DNA of 64,000 bases from Reinekea forsetii (GCF_018860385.1 NZ_JAHKPH010000014.1:282487-346486); one strand, 5' to 3'. Positions 19,490 through 31,068 are shown, counted from the first letter of the stretch. Program-made: numbers and translations. Notes: generated by a model from the letters alone, not told the origin.

Positions 19490-20368
19490 TTATGGCCTAG
19501 ATGGCTCATTTGGCTTTTGATAGACAAAGCTGTCTAACTTGAGCTGTTGCAATTGGTCTACGACCGCTATGGCTCTTTGTTTAGTATAAGGGCCTAGCAA
19601 CAGGCGGTAAGCACTTCGGTTATTATCATACCAGCGCACAAACTGATTTTTATAGGGTTGTAAGCGTAAATCTTGCTCTAAACCCACAACTGAATCGATT
19701 TTTGAGAATAAACCCAAATGCGCGAACCATTGCGACTCTTCAATACCGTTTAACGCCAATGGCGCACTGGCTATGGCGCTTGATTCAACGTCGTCAGTAT
19801 CTGACTTAAGCGCCTCTTCAACGGGGGAGGTTAGGGTCATGGTTTCGGCTTTGCTTTCACGAACGCCACCGCTATAAACCGCCCCTACTGGTTCTGATCT
19901 CTTTACTCGGCTATCGAGCGATGAAAAACGACTCAGCCAAATTCTTAACCCCAACTTGTGGTGCACCTCTTGACGCTGCATTGACCACGACGTTTCGGTG
20001 AACAGCGCTACGGCCCTGGTCGTTTGAAACTGAGCGCCAATGCCAAAGCCTGTCTCTATGCTCTGATCGGCCAGTCTACTTCGTGCAAACAAGGCAGGAT
20101 ACCATTGGCTACTTAAACCTAATGAATACAGAAGCCGACCATTGACCCCAATGATGACTTCTCTAGGTTCACCTGAGCTGGGCGCATCGGTCACACCAAT
20201 TTCTGCTGCAAGCACAGTGCGTTTATTATAAGTATTGGCTGTTTCGATCGACGCTCCTGGCGCAGCGAAGCCGAGCGCCGTTGCATTGGCCCCTATAGAC
20301 ACTTGGGGGTCATAGCCATAGGCGAAAGTGCACACAAACAGTATCGCCAACCGTAAAACTTGAAACAT
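19490..20368 (-). CDS. Exported SPOR-domain protein
   Basis: 292 residues from ATG 20368 (MFQVLRLAILFVCTFAYG, signal peptide). The central 20-160 is rich in alternating polar/aromatic strands (SLGLSSQWYPALFARS..., GFGIGAQFQTTRAVALFTETSW), suggesting a beta-rich, possibly barrel-like envelope part. The last about 75 residues (WFAHLGLFSKIDSVVGLEQDL, then YRLLLGPYTKQRAIAVVDQL) match the SPOR domain that binds denuded peptidoglycan at septa. Co-directional and closely spaced with aroE and the cytochrome gene. Specific role unknown. Confidence 0.72.
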   Translation of the reverse strand: MFQVLRLAILFVCTFAYGYDPQVSIGANATALGFAAPGASIETANTYNKRTVLAAEIGVTDAPSSGEPREVIIGVNGRLLYSLGLSSQWYPALFARSRLADQSIETGFGIGAQFQTTRAVALFTETSWSMQRQEVHHKLGLRIWLSRFSSLDSRVKRSEPVGAVYSGGVRESKAETMTLTSPVEEALKSDTDDVESSAIASAPLALNGIEESQWFAHLGLFSKIDSVVGLEQDLRLQPYKNQFVRWYDNNRSAYRLLLGPYTKQRAIAVVDQLQQLKLDSFVYQKPNEPSRP

Positions 20369-20411
20369 CAGATCACTCAAAGCCAATGTATTATTCTTAT
20401 TAAAAATAGAC

Positions 20412-21233
20412 CTAACCTTTTGAATCTGTTAATTGGCCTCTTAAGGCATCGATTACCGATTTAACCTCGGGTTTTACTCCTCGCCAACAGTAAAAGCTTT
20501 CAGCAGCCTGACCAACCAACATGCCTAAACCATCGGATACATCAACAGCACCGAGCTGCAACGCCCATTTAAGGAAGGCTGTAGGCTCCGCGCTGTACAT
20601 CATGTCATAACATTTAACATCTGGATTGATCAGAGATTCTGAAATGGGCGGTAGTTGGCCTGATAAGCTGGCCGAAGTACCATTGATAATAATATCAAAT
20701 CGGCCACTGAGCTCTTCAAAGGAGCTCGGTGTAATTTGCGCAAAATCATCCGCCAGTTCTTCAGCTTTCTCTAGGGTTCTGTTTGCTAAGGTAATGGATG
20801 CGGGGTTGGCCGCTATGATAGGGTCTAACACGCCTCTCACTGCGCCTCCTGCGCCCAAAATAAGGACATTGGCGCCATCGAATTTCCAGCCTAAGTTATC
20901 TTGTAAATCATTCAACAAGCCAATGCCGTCGGTGGTATCTCCCATGCTTCGACCATCAGGAAGAATTTTAATGGTATTCACGGCACGAGCGCGTTTAGAT
21001 CGCTCTGACAATTCATCAACAAAATCAAAGGCATCGCCTTTAAAAGGGACCGTCACATTAAACCCTAAATAGCCCGATTTAATTAATTGCCAGAGCCGAG
21101 TTTCAAAACTCGTCAATGGTAACTCGATGCCTTCATACTCGAGAGCTTGCTGGGTTTGTTTGGCAAAAATAGTATGGATTTGCGGTGACAAACTATGCGT
21201 AATTGGGTGTCCAATAACAGCGTAACGATCCAT
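20412..21233 (-). CDS. aroE: Shikimate dehydrogenase
   Basis: 273 residues, standard AroE length. Shikimate-binding start GHPITHSLSPQIH; catalytic Lys in NVTVPFKGDAF; Asp in DTTDGIGLLND; NADP-binding GAGGAVRGVL; C-terminal DGLGMLVGQAAESF. It reduces 3-dehydroshikimate to shikimate with NADPH in chorismate synthesis. First gene of a leftward series aroE-SPOR-cytochrome-hopJ (gaps 43, 9 and 43 nt). Confidence 0.96.
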   Translation of the reverse strand: MDRYAVIGHPITHSLSPQIHTIFAKQTQQALEYEGIELPLTSFETRLWQLIKSGYLGFNVTVPFKGDAFDFVDELSERSKRARAVNTIKILPDGRSMGDTTDGIGLLNDLQDNLGWKFDGANVLILGAGGAVRGVLDPIIAANPASITLANRTLEKAEELADDFAQITPSSFEELSGRFDIIINGTSASLSGQLPPISESLINPDVKCYDMMYSAEPTAFLKWALQLGAVDVSDGLGMLVGQAAESFYCWRGVKPEVKSVIDALRGQLTDSKG

Positions 21234-21311
21234 AATGACCCTTGAAGTGAACTATTTGAAATGAAGATAGTGGTCTAAGCCCCAAAAGTCCATGCTCAAG
21301 CGGTTTAAACA

Positions 21312-22970
21312 CTATGTCTTTGTAGCTTTTCGTGTTGAGGATTCGTTAACGGAACGGGTATAAGCCGCAAATTGCGCCAACGGTAAGGCTTTTTCAAAGT
21401 AGTAACCTTGCCCTTGTTCACACCCCATCGCTTTTAACGCGATAAGGTGCTCTTGTCGTTCAATGCCTTCCCCTACGACAGCCATTTTTAGCCGATGTGC
21501 AAAATTAACGATCGACTCAACAATATCATGTGTCGAGCGGTCTTTATCCATTCGTTGCACGAAACTCTTATCGATTTTAACCACTGAAATTGGGAATTCT
21601 TTTACATGGACCAACGCCGAATAACCGGTGCCAAAGTCATCCAATGAAATACAGACACCCATATCGTTTATTTCTTTCAGTGTCGCTTTTACCAGCTCAG
21701 GATTACTCAGCACAGCGGTTTCTGTGAGCTCAAATTCTAAATGCGATTGATAGTTTTGCCACGATCGAATGCGCTGAGGCAGTGTTTCACAAAAAGTAGC
21801 GTCTTGAAGTTGTTTAAAGCTTAAATTAATGGCGATATGAAGACCAACTAAACCACTGGCTTCTAACGTTTGGATATCGGACTCGGCCTGACTGAGCACC
21901 CAATTACCTAAGGGTAAAATCATACCGCTATTTTCTGCAACGTAGATAAAATCGGTAGGGGGAATATTGCCGTGTTCAGGGTGTGGCCACCTCAGCAGAG
22001 CTTCCATACCAATGACGCGGCCAGTCTCTAACGCAACTCTAGGTTGGTAATGCAGTTCAAATTCATTTTCGCGAAGCGCGCGCCTAATTTCAGCGGCCAT
22101 GTCCATTTGGAACCATGGCGATGATGAGCGATCGTAGAGATAAATTTTACTATTGTGTCGTTTACCGGTAATCATGGCTTCATGGGCCTGAGCCACCAGC
22201 TCTTCAGCATTACCAAATGTATCTGGGTAAAGCACCGCACCGATAAAGGCTTCTACTTGAATCTTTTGATCACTGATTTCAAACTGATGGTTAAACGCGT
22301 TTCGAACTATATCTAGGATTTCGCTGAGTTCATTTTTATCGGCCACACTTTCAATTAACAGCAGGAATTCGTTGCCACCAAGCCGTCCAACTTTAAACCG
22401 CCCTCCTAAAATAAGGGCAAACCGCTGCGCAATTTTGCACAACAATTGATTGGCAACGGTATAGCCATGCGATTCATTAATTTTCTGAAACTGAGCGATA
22501 TCAACTGAAATGACGCTTAAAGGGGTGCCGCTTTGGGTAACAAATGCCATGGCACGATTCAACTGCGCGACAAAGCCTTCGGTATTTAAACACCCTGTCA
22601 ATGAGTCATGTGTATTCATGGTTGTGACGACTTCACGCCGATGCATCGCACGAAGTATGGCTTGCATCAATACTCTACGATTCAGTTCTTCCAAGGTTAT
22701 TACATCGTGTATCCCTAGTTCGAGTAGAGCACTGAAATGGGGTTCTATAAACTCTTCTTCTATCGCGATCCAAATACTCGCATCTTGATACTTTTCAAAA
22801 GCACTGAAAGCTTTTTCGCTGGGTGAAAATAGGATGATATCAGCTTCTTCGATATCGGTAGGTGATTGAGCAACGTACGGTAGGTAACCTAGTTCAGACA
22901 ATATGGGGGACAGAGTCGACAGGATGTCGGCTTCTAATGTAAACAGCACAATTCGCAAGTTTTCTTGCAT
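21312..22970 (-). CDS. GGDEF-EAL protein with degenerate receiver and cyclase domains, probable c-di-GMP phosphodiesterase
   Basis: 552 residues. Residues 1-115 resemble a receiver fold (RIVLFTLEADIL, ADIILFSPSEKA) but the phosphoacceptor Asp position is Ser and the acidic pocket is incomplete. The GGDEF domain (about 125-290) reads RLGGNEF in the active loop, so cyclase activity is unlikely. The EAL domain (about 300-545) keeps EALLRW, the E in ELTET, DDFGTGYS, KIDKSF and VVGEGIE, so phosphodiesterase activity is likely. It probably opposes c-di-GMP synthesis by enzymes such as the one at 2567. No membrane segment. It begins 150 nt from the lipase gene end. Confidence 0.9.
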   Translation of the reverse strand: MQENLRIVLFTLEADILSTLSPILSELGYLPYVAQSPTDIEEADIILFSPSEKAFSAFEKYQDASIWIAIEEEFIEPHFSALLELGIHDVITLEELNRRVLMQAILRAMHRREVVTTMNTHDSLTGCLNTEGFVAQLNRAMAFVTQSGTPLSVISVDIAQFQKINESHGYTVANQLLCKIAQRFALILGGRFKVGRLGGNEFLLLIESVADKNELSEILDIVRNAFNHQFEISDQKIQVEAFIGAVLYPDTFGNAEELVAQAHEAMITGKRHNSKIYLYDRSSSPWFQMDMAAEIRRALRENEFELHYQPRVALETGRVIGMEALLRWPHPEHGNIPPTDFIYVAENSGMILPLGNWVLSQAESDIQTLEASGLVGLHIAINLSFKQLQDATFCETLPQRIRSWQNYQSHLEFELTETAVLSNPELVKATLKEINDMGVCISLDDFGTGYSALVHVKEFPISVVKIDKSFVQRMDKDRSTHDIVESIVNFAHRLKMAVVGEGIERQEHLIALKAMGCEQGQGYYFEKALPLAQFAAYTRSVNESSTRKATKT

Positions 22971-23120
22971 AGCGTTATCAACAATTCAATTGTCTAAGCA
23001 CTAAGTTATAGCTCTTGAAAAGCTTTTCGCCCAATTTTCAGCCATGTAAATGTGATCTGTTTGGTAATTATTTGCAATTGCCCCCGTCAAAAAGGGCAGC
23101 AAAAACACCTTTATTGGGCT

Positions 23121-24239
23121 TTATGAGCTTTCCGAATTACGCTTTATGGCATGAAATCGTAGCTTTTCAATATACTGATCAATACTGTGATCGGTCAAAG
23201 GTTGCTTCCATAATCGCCATTTAAAGGCACGTTTAACATACCAATTTGCACGCGTTAACGCAGGTACATTTAACGTTAGGGTAACGTTTTTACCATGGCC
23301 AACTAAATAGCTGACATACCCACAATGGTAATACTCATGAAATTGTTGCAGCCGTTGCTCAATTTTACTCGACCAATTTTTTTCGATCAGTAAATCTGTG
23401 AACAGGTTTAATCGCCCTGCCACAATTTGAACAAATTTAAATAAAAGCTGTGTGCCCATAACCAAGGTTTGGTTTGGCAGTCTTGGTACGATATCTGTTT
23501 CATTGATGATTTCGTAAACCGGCGTTTTAAGCCCCTCTTGAAACGCTTGATTGCCGACAGGAGGTGCGCCATAGGTATAGCAACTGGCTTGATCAGCTGG
23601 AAAGTACTTTCGCGTGAACAATTTCGCAATGGCACCGCCCAACGAATGCCCGACAATAAACAGCTGATCGAATTTTTGCGCCTTAACAAAGGCCGATAAA
23701 CTGCCTTCCGATGTTCGATCGAGGGCATCTAAATAGCTTCGAAAGCCTCTATGTACCTTAGATTTTTGTCCAAAATCAGGGTCGAGATCTAAATTGGCCA
23801 TAAGATCAGCCTTAATATCGCGCTTGTCTTTTATCTCGGTACCGCGAAATACGACGTACAATTCTACTCGGGTACCACCACCGTTTAACTGAGATTCGCG
23901 CTGGCACACAAAGGCTTGCGCACCGATGTGGTCAAAAGTTTTAAGCAATGTAAAACCGCCGGCACCGAGTAGCTGTGCAAACACCTGTTCTGCGTGACTC
24001 GGCTTAACGATATGCATGGCAAGAATTTTATTAAGGAGGGCATTTAATTGCGCTTGCTTGGCTGAGTCGGTAACCAGCGCTTGGGCATCAGCAACCAGTT
24101 TTTCTTGGTCCGCTAAACCCTCAAACGGATAGTATGCGTATTTTGCGAGAACCGCACATACAAAAGCTTGCCTATCAGAGAACGCCGCTCGAAAAGAAGG
24201 CGGATACATTAGATCGGGTCGATCAAACTCGTTATGCAT
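23121..24239 (-). CDS. Class 3 lipase family protein
   Basis: 372 residues, no signal peptide. The lipase-3 pattern is clear: VELYVVFRGTEIKDKRD, the nucleophile elbow LFIVGHSLGGAIAKL, CYTYGAPPVGNQAF, and IINETDIVPRLP holding the acidic residue; a C-terminal His (FHEYYHCGYVSYL) could complete the triad. Predicted cytoplasmic or exported by an unknown route. It follows tatC by 20 nt on the same strand and is probably co-transcribed, but it has no Tat signal. Confidence 0.83.
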   Translation of the reverse strand: MHNEFDRPDLMYPPSFRAAFSDRQAFVCAVLAKYAYYPFEGLADQEKLVADAQALVTDSAKQAQLNALLNKILAMHIVKPSHAEQVFAQLLGAGGFTLLKTFDHIGAQAFVCQRESQLNGGGTRVELYVVFRGTEIKDKRDIKADLMANLDLDPDFGQKSKVHRGFRSYLDALDRTSEGSLSAFVKAQKFDQLFIVGHSLGGAIAKLFTRKYFPADQASCYTYGAPPVGNQAFQEGLKTPVYEIINETDIVPRLPNQTLVMGTQLLFKFVQIVAGRLNLFTDLLIEKNWSSKIEQRLQQFHEYYHCGYVSYLVGHGKNVTLTLNVPALTRANWYVKRAFKWRLWKQPLTDHSIDQYIEKLRFHAIKRNSESS

Positions 24240-24259
24240 AAGCGTGCTCTATATAATTA

Positions 24260-25018
24260 TTATTTTGGGTCTTCTTCTTTTACAGCCTTTGGTAAAAAGC
24301 GGCTCATCAATAAGCCTAATTCAAACAATGCATACATGGGTATGGCTAATATGCTTTGTGAAATAACATCTGGCGGAGTCAGAAGCATGCCAATGACAAA
24401 GCACCCGACAAAGATATAAGGACGCTTTTCACCCAGCGATTGTGCGGACACCATCCCTGCACGAACCATCAAAAAAGTAGCGATAGGAATCTCAAAAGCA
24501 ATGCCAAATGAAAAGAACATTTTCAAACAAAAATCGAGAACATTTGATATGTCCGGCATAATATTTATGCCTTCAGGACCTGTACCGGTAAAAAACCCGA
24601 ACACTAAAGGCAATACAACGAAGTAAACAAAAGCAACACCGCTGTAAAACAAAATCACACTAGTGACAAATAGCGGTATCGCAAGCTTACGTTCGTGCTT
24701 ATAAAGTGCCGGTGCAATAAACCCCCAAACCTGATGCAGTATATACGGCATGGCTATCAGCGCTGACATAACAAACGCTAGCTTTAAGGGCACCAAAAAG
24801 GGAGACGCAACACCTGTTGCAATTAAGGATGCGTTCTCTTTATCGGCGATGAGTGCATTTAAAGGCTCGACCAGTATTAAATACATTTCCCCAGAAAAGA
24901 AATATAGCCCGACAAACAAAATTAAAATAGACAACACCGACTTTAACAACCGATCTCTCAGTTCTTTAAGGTGTTCTACCAAGGGCATGGCATGTTCATT
25001 AGGATTTGGCGTTGTCAT
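24260..25018 (-). CDS. tatC: Sec-independent translocase subunit TatC
   Basis: 252 residues with six hydrophobic segments. Family motifs: [15 protein letters not shown] (N-terminal signal-binding region), the periplasmic loop with [22 protein letters not shown] and [17 protein letters not shown]. It recognises twin-arginine signal peptides with TatB and forms the pore with TatA. GGAAG lies just before the ATG, which is inside the 3' end of tatB (20-nt overlap). Confidence 0.97.
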   Translation of the reverse strand: MTTPNPNEHAMPLVEHLKELRDRLLKSVLSILILFVGLYFFSGEMYLILVEPLNALIADKENASLIATGVASPFLVPLKLAFVMSALIAMPYILHQVWGFIAPALYKHERKLAIPLFVTSVILFYSGVAFVYFVVLPLVFGFFTGTGPEGINIMPDISNVLDFCLKMFFSFGIAFEIPIATFLMVRAGMVSAQSLGEKRPYIFVGCFVIGMLLTPPDVISQSILAIPMYALFELGLLMSRFLPKAVKEEDPK

Positions 25019-25325
25019 TTTCTTCCGTTTTTTCTACTGAGCTAAGCGAAGCGTCAGCCTCTGGAGGGCTGGAAGGCGTTTGCGCATCTTCTGTTTCATG
25101 AGGAGATAGAATCTTTTTTTCTAAATCCTGTGCCATTATTTTTTTATTCAACTCATCGAGCTTAACTTCTTGCTCTATTTGGTTTTGAATACCCGTTACA
25201 AAGCGGCGCGCTTGACCCGCCGCTTTGCCGACTGTACGCATCACTGTGGGCAGTTTTTCAGGACCCACAACGACCAACGCGATAATGACCAACACCAAGA
25301 GCTCGGTGAATCCAATATCAAACAT
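24999..25325 (-). CDS. tatB: Sec-independent translocase subunit TatB
   Basis: 108 residues: one membrane segment ([21 protein letters not shown], with the characteristic Glu near the start and the G-P hinge), then an amphipathic helix and a charged, Pro/Ser/Glu-rich tail. TatB pairs with TatC in substrate recognition. It lies between tatA and tatC in canonical order. Confidence 0.95.
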   Translation of the reverse strand: MFDIGFTELLVLVIIALVVVGPEKLPTVMRTVGKAAGQARRFVTGIQNQIEQEVKLDELNKKIMAQDLEKKILSPHETEDAQTPSSPPEADASLSSVEKTEENDNAKS

Positions 25326-25349
25326 GATTATCTACTTCCGCTGTTCAGC

Positions 25350-25586
25350 TTACTTTTTTTCTTCGGCTTTTTCTTCAGATTTTGCTTCGCTGAAGTTCGC
25401 ATCGGCTTTGTCTTTATCTTCTAAAGACTCTGGCTTCTTATCGTCTTCATTCATGGCAGACTTAAAGCTTTTGATTGCTCCGCCCATATCGCCACCAATG
25501 TTTTTTAAACGTTTAGTACCAAAAATTAAAATTACTATGGCCAATACAATCAATAACTGCCAAATAGAAATACCACCAAAACCCAT
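25350..25586 (-). CDS. tatA: Sec-independent translocase subunit TatA
   Basis: 78 residues: short membrane helix ([20 protein letters not shown]) with the [14 protein letters not shown] hinge and amphipathic helix of TatA, then a highly charged Glu/Lys tail. TatA oligomers form the passage for folded proteins. First of the tatABC genes, 14 nt after the HIT gene. Confidence 0.96.
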   Translation of the reverse strand: MGFGGISIWQLLIVLAIVILIFGTKRLKNIGGDMGGAIKSFKSAMNEDDKKPESLEDKDKADANFSEAKSEEKAEEKK

Positions 25587-25600
25587 ATTGAAATCCTCTT

Positions 25601-25960
25601 TTATTTATCTTGTATCGGAAAACCATTCCAGGTGGCCTTTCTGACATCACCTAAAATGTGTAAATGTATGTGACCAACTTCTTGCCCACCACCGTCACCG
25701 GTGTTAACGATGGCACGAAAACCATCGTCTAGCTTCATCAGTCGTGCAATTTCTGGCGCTTTGCTCATCATGCCTTGAACAACGCCCACATTACTATCAT
25801 CCAAATGGTATAGACTGGCAATGTGCTGTTTAGGAATCAACAGAATATGAACCGGCGCTTTCGGAGCAATATCCCAAAACGCGAGGTATTCATCATCTTC
25901 ATATACTTTTTTCGATGGAATATCGCCATCGACAATTTTACAAAATAAACAATCTGACAT
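25601..25960 (-). CDS. hinT: HIT-family purine nucleoside phosphoramidase (HinT-like)
   Basis: 119 residues, normal HinT length. N-terminal [19 protein letters not shown]; the histidine triad HIHLHILGD near residues 97-104 with an upstream GGGQEVGH. HinT enzymes hydrolyse AMP-lysine and aminoacyl-AMP adducts. It lies in the hisE-hinT-tatABC series; gaps of 22 and 14 nt suggest one transcript. Confidence 0.93.
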   Translation of the reverse strand: MSDCLFCKIVDGDIPSKKVYEDDEYLAFWDIAPKAPVHILLIPKQHIASLYHLDDSNVGVVQGMMSKAPEIARLMKLDDGFRAIVNTGDGGGQEVGHIHLHILGDVRKATWNGFPIQDK

Positions 25961-25982
25961 ACAAAAGCCTCATTAAACCATA

Positions 25983-26315
25983 CTAGGGCTGCCGGCTGGC
26001 CTTTTCTTCGATTCCTGAAAGACCTTCACGACGCGCAAGCTCGGATAAAATCTCATCCGGATGTATATTTAACTGCGCTAACATAACAAGCGTATGAAAC
26101 CACAGGTCAGCCGTTTCATAAACAACCTTTTCGCGTTGCTGTGTATCAACTTCAGCATTTTTAGCCGCTAATACTGTCTCAAAGGCCTCTTCACCGACCT
26201 TTTCCAAGATTTTATCAAGACCCTTGGCATACAATGATGATACATACGAGGTTTCGGGTTCTGCTTTTTTGCGGTCTTCCAGCGTTTTAGCCAACGTGCT
26301 AAGGATATCGCTCAT
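25983..26315 (-). CDS. hisE: Phosphoribosyl-ATP pyrophosphatase
   Basis: 110 residues from ATG 26315 ([16 protein letters not shown]), with AAAGGAA at the right distance; upstream in-frame codons lack a site. MazG-like acidic helices with [13 protein letters not shown] and Y-E-T-A-D-L-W-F-H bind Mg. It performs the second step of histidine synthesis. In pseudomonads hisI precedes hisE here; in this window hisI is absent, so the cyclohydrolase must be encoded elsewhere. Starts 30 nt after ubiB. Confidence 0.95.
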   Translation of the reverse strand: MSDILSTLAKTLEDRKKAEPETSYVSSLYAKGLDKILEKVGEEAFETVLAAKNAEVDTQQREKVVYETADLWFHTLVMLAQLNIHPDEILSELARREGLSGIEEKASRQP

Positions 26316-26345
26316 TGAGTTTCCTTTTACTGATTTCAATCTATG

Positions 26346-27971
26346 TTATGACCACAAAAACAACAGCAGCCCTGCTATTATGGCTAGCCATTGCCCCGTG
26401 CTGACCGATTCAAGCCAATTTTCCGCATTTGGCAGCCACAAAGCAACCGCCACGACGGTGACACCAATCCATCGTCGGGTTCGTTGCTTAGATTGTCGCT
26501 GTTCACGCAGGTTGAGAGCGGCGAGCTCGTCGACCAATTGCTGGTTTGCCTTAGAGCCTGTTTGCAATTGCGTTAAGGCTGTATGCACTAAATCTGGCAT
26601 CTCAGGGGCTTTGGTAATCCAGCTCGGTGCATGTTGTTTCACTGAATCAAAGAAACGTTTTGGTCCCACTTGCGCCTTTACCCAGTTTTCTAAAAAGGGT
26701 TTAGCTGTTTTCCAAAGATCTAACTGTGGATAAAGCTGGCGGCCTAACCCTTCAATATTAAGCAAGGTTTTTTGCAACAACACTAATTGTGGCTGCACGG
26801 TCATATCGTATCGTCTGGCCGTTTGGAATAACCGAATCAGCAGCAAGCCAAACGAGATCTCTCCTAGTGGCTTTTCAAATATAGGCTCACAGACACTGCG
26901 AATGGCGGCTTCAAACTCATTGACGCGCGTCGTAGAAGGCACCCAACCCGACTCTACGTGCAATTGCGCCACTCGATAATAATCGCGATTAAAAAAGGCC
27001 AATAAGTTCTGCGCTAAATAGGCCTGATCTTCACGAGACAACGAGCCCACTATGCCGCAATCAATACCAATATACTTAGGCTGGCCAGGGTTGGTAATAT
27101 CAACAAAGACATTGCCAGGGTGCATGTCAGCATGAAAAAACGAGTCTTCAAACACCTGGGAAAAGAATATTTCCACGCCTCGCTCGGCCAACACGGCCAT
27201 ATCGGTACCTTCGGCTTTTAGCCTATCGATATCTGAAATAGGAATTCCGTAAATTCGCTCCATGACCAAAACAGAGCGTTTGGTTAAATCGAAGTCTACC
27301 CACGGTACATAAAGTTTGCCGGCTTCGATGGTATTACGTCGCAACATCGAAGCATTCGCGGCTTCTCTTAGTAAGTCGAGCTCATCTAAAATGGTGCGTT
27401 TAAAATCATCGACCACTTCAACGGGGCGTAATCGCTTGCCATCGTTTGTCAGGCGGACCAGTTTAGCGAGGCGACGCATTAACTTAACGTCTTTGCGTAT
27501 CGTAGGCTCGATATTTGGGCGAATTACTTTAACCACGACTTCAGAGCCATTGTGCAAGGCCGCGGTATGCACTTGAGCAATGGAGGCCGAGGCCAACGGT
27601 TTTTCATCGAAGCGAGCAAAGGTTTGCGAAACAGGCTGCCCGTGTGCGTTCTCAATAATTTGAATCGCCAGCTTACTTGAGAAAGGCGCTACTTTGTCTT
27701 GCAAAAAGGCCAGCTCAGTTGCCATGTCTTCTGGCAATAAGTCTCGTCGCGTCGACAATATTTGCCCAAACTTCACAAAAACAGGACCAAGATGCTCTAG
27801 TGCCAATCGTAAGCGACGGCCGTTAGAACCTTTCGCGCGAAAAATCCATCGCAGAGGGAAGCAGGCTAAGGCTAGTCGTAAATACCATGGCAATGCGGGC
27901 GCATCTATTAATGTATCTAAACGGTAACGACCAAATACCCAGACAATTTTTAATAATCGCAATGAACTCAA
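26346..27971 (-). CDS. ubiB: Ubiquinone biosynthesis accessory factor UbiB
   Basis: 541 residues, family length. Atypical kinase-like ABC1/ADCK fold: the K-x-G-Q motif ([16 protein letters not shown]), the Ala-rich nucleotide loop ([14 protein letters not shown]), VVVKVIRP, catalytic [13 protein letters not shown] and metal site IGIDCGIVG. Two C-terminal hydrophobic segments (about 495-540) anchor it to the membrane. ATPase activity supports delivery or extraction of ubiquinone precursors. ATGA overlap of 4 nt with ubiJ. Confidence 0.96.
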   Translation of the reverse strand: MSSLRLLKIVWVFGRYRLDTLIDAPALPWYLRLALACFPLRWIFRAKGSNGRRLRLALEHLGPVFVKFGQILSTRRDLLPEDMATELAFLQDKVAPFSSKLAIQIIENAHGQPVSQTFARFDEKPLASASIAQVHTAALHNGSEVVVKVIRPNIEPTIRKDVKLMRRLAKLVRLTNDGKRLRPVEVVDDFKRTILDELDLLREAANASMLRRNTIEAGKLYVPWVDFDLTKRSVLVMERIYGIPISDIDRLKAEGTDMAVLAERGVEIFFSQVFEDSFFHADMHPGNVFVDITNPGQPKYIGIDCGIVGSLSREDQAYLAQNLLAFFNRDYYRVAQLHVESGWVPSTTRVNEFEAAIRSVCEPIFEKPLGEISFGLLLIRLFQTARRYDMTVQPQLVLLQKTLLNIEGLGRQLYPQLDLWKTAKPFLENWVKAQVGPKRFFDSVKQHAPSWITKAPEMPDLVHTALTQLQTGSKANQQLVDELAALNLREQRQSKQRTRRWIGVTVVAVALWLPNAENWLESVSTGQWLAIIAGLLLFLWS

Positions 27972-28600
27972 TGTTTGTTCCCTGAATCGGTTGGCGCAGT
28001 TCGCGTCGCGGCGAGCTTGCGAATTTTAGCAGCCATTCTGTCGGCATCCATTCGCAGTTGCTGAACCGCATCTTTGTGTGGTCGCCATAAATCAGACTGA
28101 ACGAAGAGTTGGCTTTCTTCTCGAAAGTAGTTTCGTGACGTACGTTCGAATGAGGTGACCTGATTCTTCAACATCGAGCCAAACAATTTAAGGCCATCGG
28201 CAACAAAGTGAGCGGCGGTATCACCAATTTTATCACCAATCGCCATTTCCCAGTCTAAATCTAAATGCGACATAATCTCTTGAAGCGTAAAAAAGGTTCG
28301 CGTATCGCCTTCAATACTAATTTGGTGTGCCATCATTGCGGCGGTTCTGTCTTCTGCTCGCATGACCGCGAACAAATCACTGGCTTTACCGGCCACTAAG
28401 GCATCAAACGGTACAACTTTTTCAGGCTGCAAAAACACAAAACCGTCAGACTCAATTGATACGCTTATCGACAAATTCGGCTCTTTGGTTTCAAGAACCA
28501 ATGTTTTACCCGCAAGATTTTTGACCTTTTCCTTAGAGGCAAGATCATACTCTAGGCCATCGTTTATTAATTTCTGTAATGGCCACAACCATTCACTCAT
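27968..28600 (-). CDS. ubiJ: Ubiquinone biosynthesis accessory factor UbiJ (SCP2 domain)
   Basis: 210 residues. N-terminal sterol-carrier-like (SCP2) lipid-binding region ([22 protein letters not shown]..., [21 protein letters not shown]) and a C-terminal helical part ([20 protein letters not shown]). UbiJ scaffolds the soluble Ubi complex and holds the lipid intermediate. Position between ubiE and ubiB with 4-nt overlaps on both sides is diagnostic. Confidence 0.94.
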   Translation of the reverse strand: MSEWLWPLQKLINDGLEYDLASKEKVKNLAGKTLVLETKEPNLSISVSIESDGFVFLQPEKVVPFDALVAGKASDLFAVMRAEDRTAAMMAHQISIEGDTRTFFTLQEIMSHLDLDWEMAIGDKIGDTAAHFVADGLKLFGSMLKNQVTSFERTSRNYFREESQLFVQSDLWRPHKDAVQQLRMDADRMAAKIRKLAATRTAPTDSGNKH

Positions 28601-29367
28601 GCTTTTACGCCTCGATGCATCGCCACGATCCCACCAGTGAGGTTATGAAAGCTGACTCGCGCAAAACCCGCGTTGAGCATCATGCCTTTTAAGGTTTCTT
28701 GATCGGGATGCTTGCGAATAGACTCCGCAAGGTATTGATAGCTATCGGCATCTTGAGTGACTAATTTGCCCATTAGTGGAAGCGCTTTAAATGAATAAAG
28801 ATCATAGGCTTTACTGAGCAGTTCATTTTTAGGCTTAGAAAACTCTAACACCAGTAACCGACCACCGGGCTTTAACACACGGTGCATTTCAGCCAACGCT
28901 TTGTCTTTATCAGTAACATTTCGCAACCCGAATGCAATGGTGACCACATCGAAAAAATCATTCGGGAACGGCAGAACTTCCGCGTTGGCTTGCACAACTT
29001 CTAAATTGCCTGCCACACCGGAATCGGCCAATTTATCGCGACCCACTCTGAGCATCGATTCATTGATGTCCGCCAAAATGACCTGGCCATTAGGCCCAAC
29101 GCGCTTTGAAAATGCTTTAGTGAGATCACCAGTTCCGCCAGCAATATCGAGCACCTTATTGCCAACACGTACACCAGACATCTCAATGGTGTATTTTTTC
29201 CAAACGCGATGAACGCCAAACGACATGAGATCGTTCATTATGTCGTATTTCGCCGCTACGGAATGAAAAACATCGGCCACCATGGCCTGCTTTTCTTCAG
29301 TTTTAACGGTCTTATAGCCAAAATGCGTGGTGTCTTGTTCGGGCTTTGGATTGTGTTGGTCGGTCAT
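28597..29367 (-). CDS. ubiE: Ubiquinone/menaquinone C-methyltransferase
   Basis: 256 residues from ATG 29367 ([18 protein letters not shown]), the normal UbiE start. SAM-binding [15 protein letters not shown]; UbiE signatures [17 protein letters not shown] and [13 protein letters not shown]-terminal [16 protein letters not shown]. It methylates C2 of the benzoquinol ring in ubiquinone (and menaquinone, if made). First gene of ubiE-ubiJ-ubiB and divergent from hemB. Confidence 0.97.
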   Translation of the reverse strand: MTDQHNPKPEQDTTHFGYKTVKTEEKQAMVADVFHSVAAKYDIMNDLMSFGVHRVWKKYTIEMSGVRVGNKVLDIAGGTGDLTKAFSKRVGPNGQVILADINESMLRVGRDKLADSGVAGNLEVVQANAEVLPFPNDFFDVVTIAFGLRNVTDKDKALAEMHRVLKPGGRLLVLEFSKPKNELLSKAYDLYSFKALPLMGKLVTQDADSYQYLAESIRKHPDQETLKGMMLNAGFARVSFHNLTGGIVAMHRGVKA

Positions 29368-29403
29368 GGTCAGCTCTAAATTTGATAATAGCCAGCATTG
29401 TAA

Positions 29404-30510
<1,107 letters not shown>

Positions 30511-30515
30511 GGGCG

Positions 30516-30537
30516 GTTTCGGGCTGCGGGCTGCGGG
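30516..30537 (+). repeat. CTGCGGG heptamer repeat after hemB (2 units)
   Basis: GTTTCGGG followed by CTGCGGG twice, starting 6 nt after the hemB stop. The same GTTTCGGG(CTGCGGG)n motif, on the other strand with six units, lies downstream of the iron-transport operon at 34621-34670; both are sense-oriented 3' of a gene. Confidence 0.9.
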
Positions 30538-30713
30538 TTTGGAGCTGCAAGCAAAAGATTAAGAGCTGATTTGGGCTGTGGGTCAAGGCGGTATCGCTAA
30601 ACGAGCCTAGAAAGCTTAACAGCGTGTTTGTATCACTTGAACTTACTTGCAGCTTGCAGCTCAAAACTTGAAGCTTTTTCCACATCAGTGCTCTAATAAG
30701 CCGTGGTGCTGGG

Positions 30714-30794
30714 TTTTCCTTGATCGGGAATCCGAGCCATGGATGGCGAGGCTTAGCTTACATGGATGTACTTGCAGCGACCGAGCAAGGGAAA
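30714..30794 (+). ncRNA. GGA-hairpin element, copy X1
   Basis: 81 nt: outer 14-position stem TTTTCCTTGATCGG/CCGAGCAAGGGAAA (one A-G mismatch, one G-U), enclosing hairpin GCCATGGATGGC (30736-30747) and hairpin TACATGGATGTA (30759-30770). Both loops expose GGA. Whether it is transcribed is unknown. Confidence 0.5.
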
Positions 30795-30987
30795 CTCAGC
30801 GGCGCGGCGGCGGCCTGGCTGCAAGCGAAAGATTAAGAGCAAATTTGGGCTGTGGGTCAAGGCGGCATCGCTAAATGAGACTAGAAAGCTTAACAGCGTG
30901 TTTGTATCACTTGAACTTACTTGCAGCTTGCAGCTCAAAACTTGAAGCTTTTTCCACATCAGTGCTCTAATAAGCCGTGGTGCTGGG

Positions 30988-31068
30988 TTTTCCTTGAGCG
31001 GGAATCCGAGCCATGGATGGCGAGGCTTAGCTTACATGGATGTACTTGCAGCGACCGAGCAAGGGAAA
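30988..31068 (+). ncRNA. GGA-hairpin element, copy X2
   Basis: Same 81-nt structure as X1, one repeat unit later. It differs in the outer stem by T to G (TTGAGCGG), giving a tandem A-G/G-A mismatch; both GGA hairpins are unchanged (31010-31021 and 31033-31044). Confidence 0.5.
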
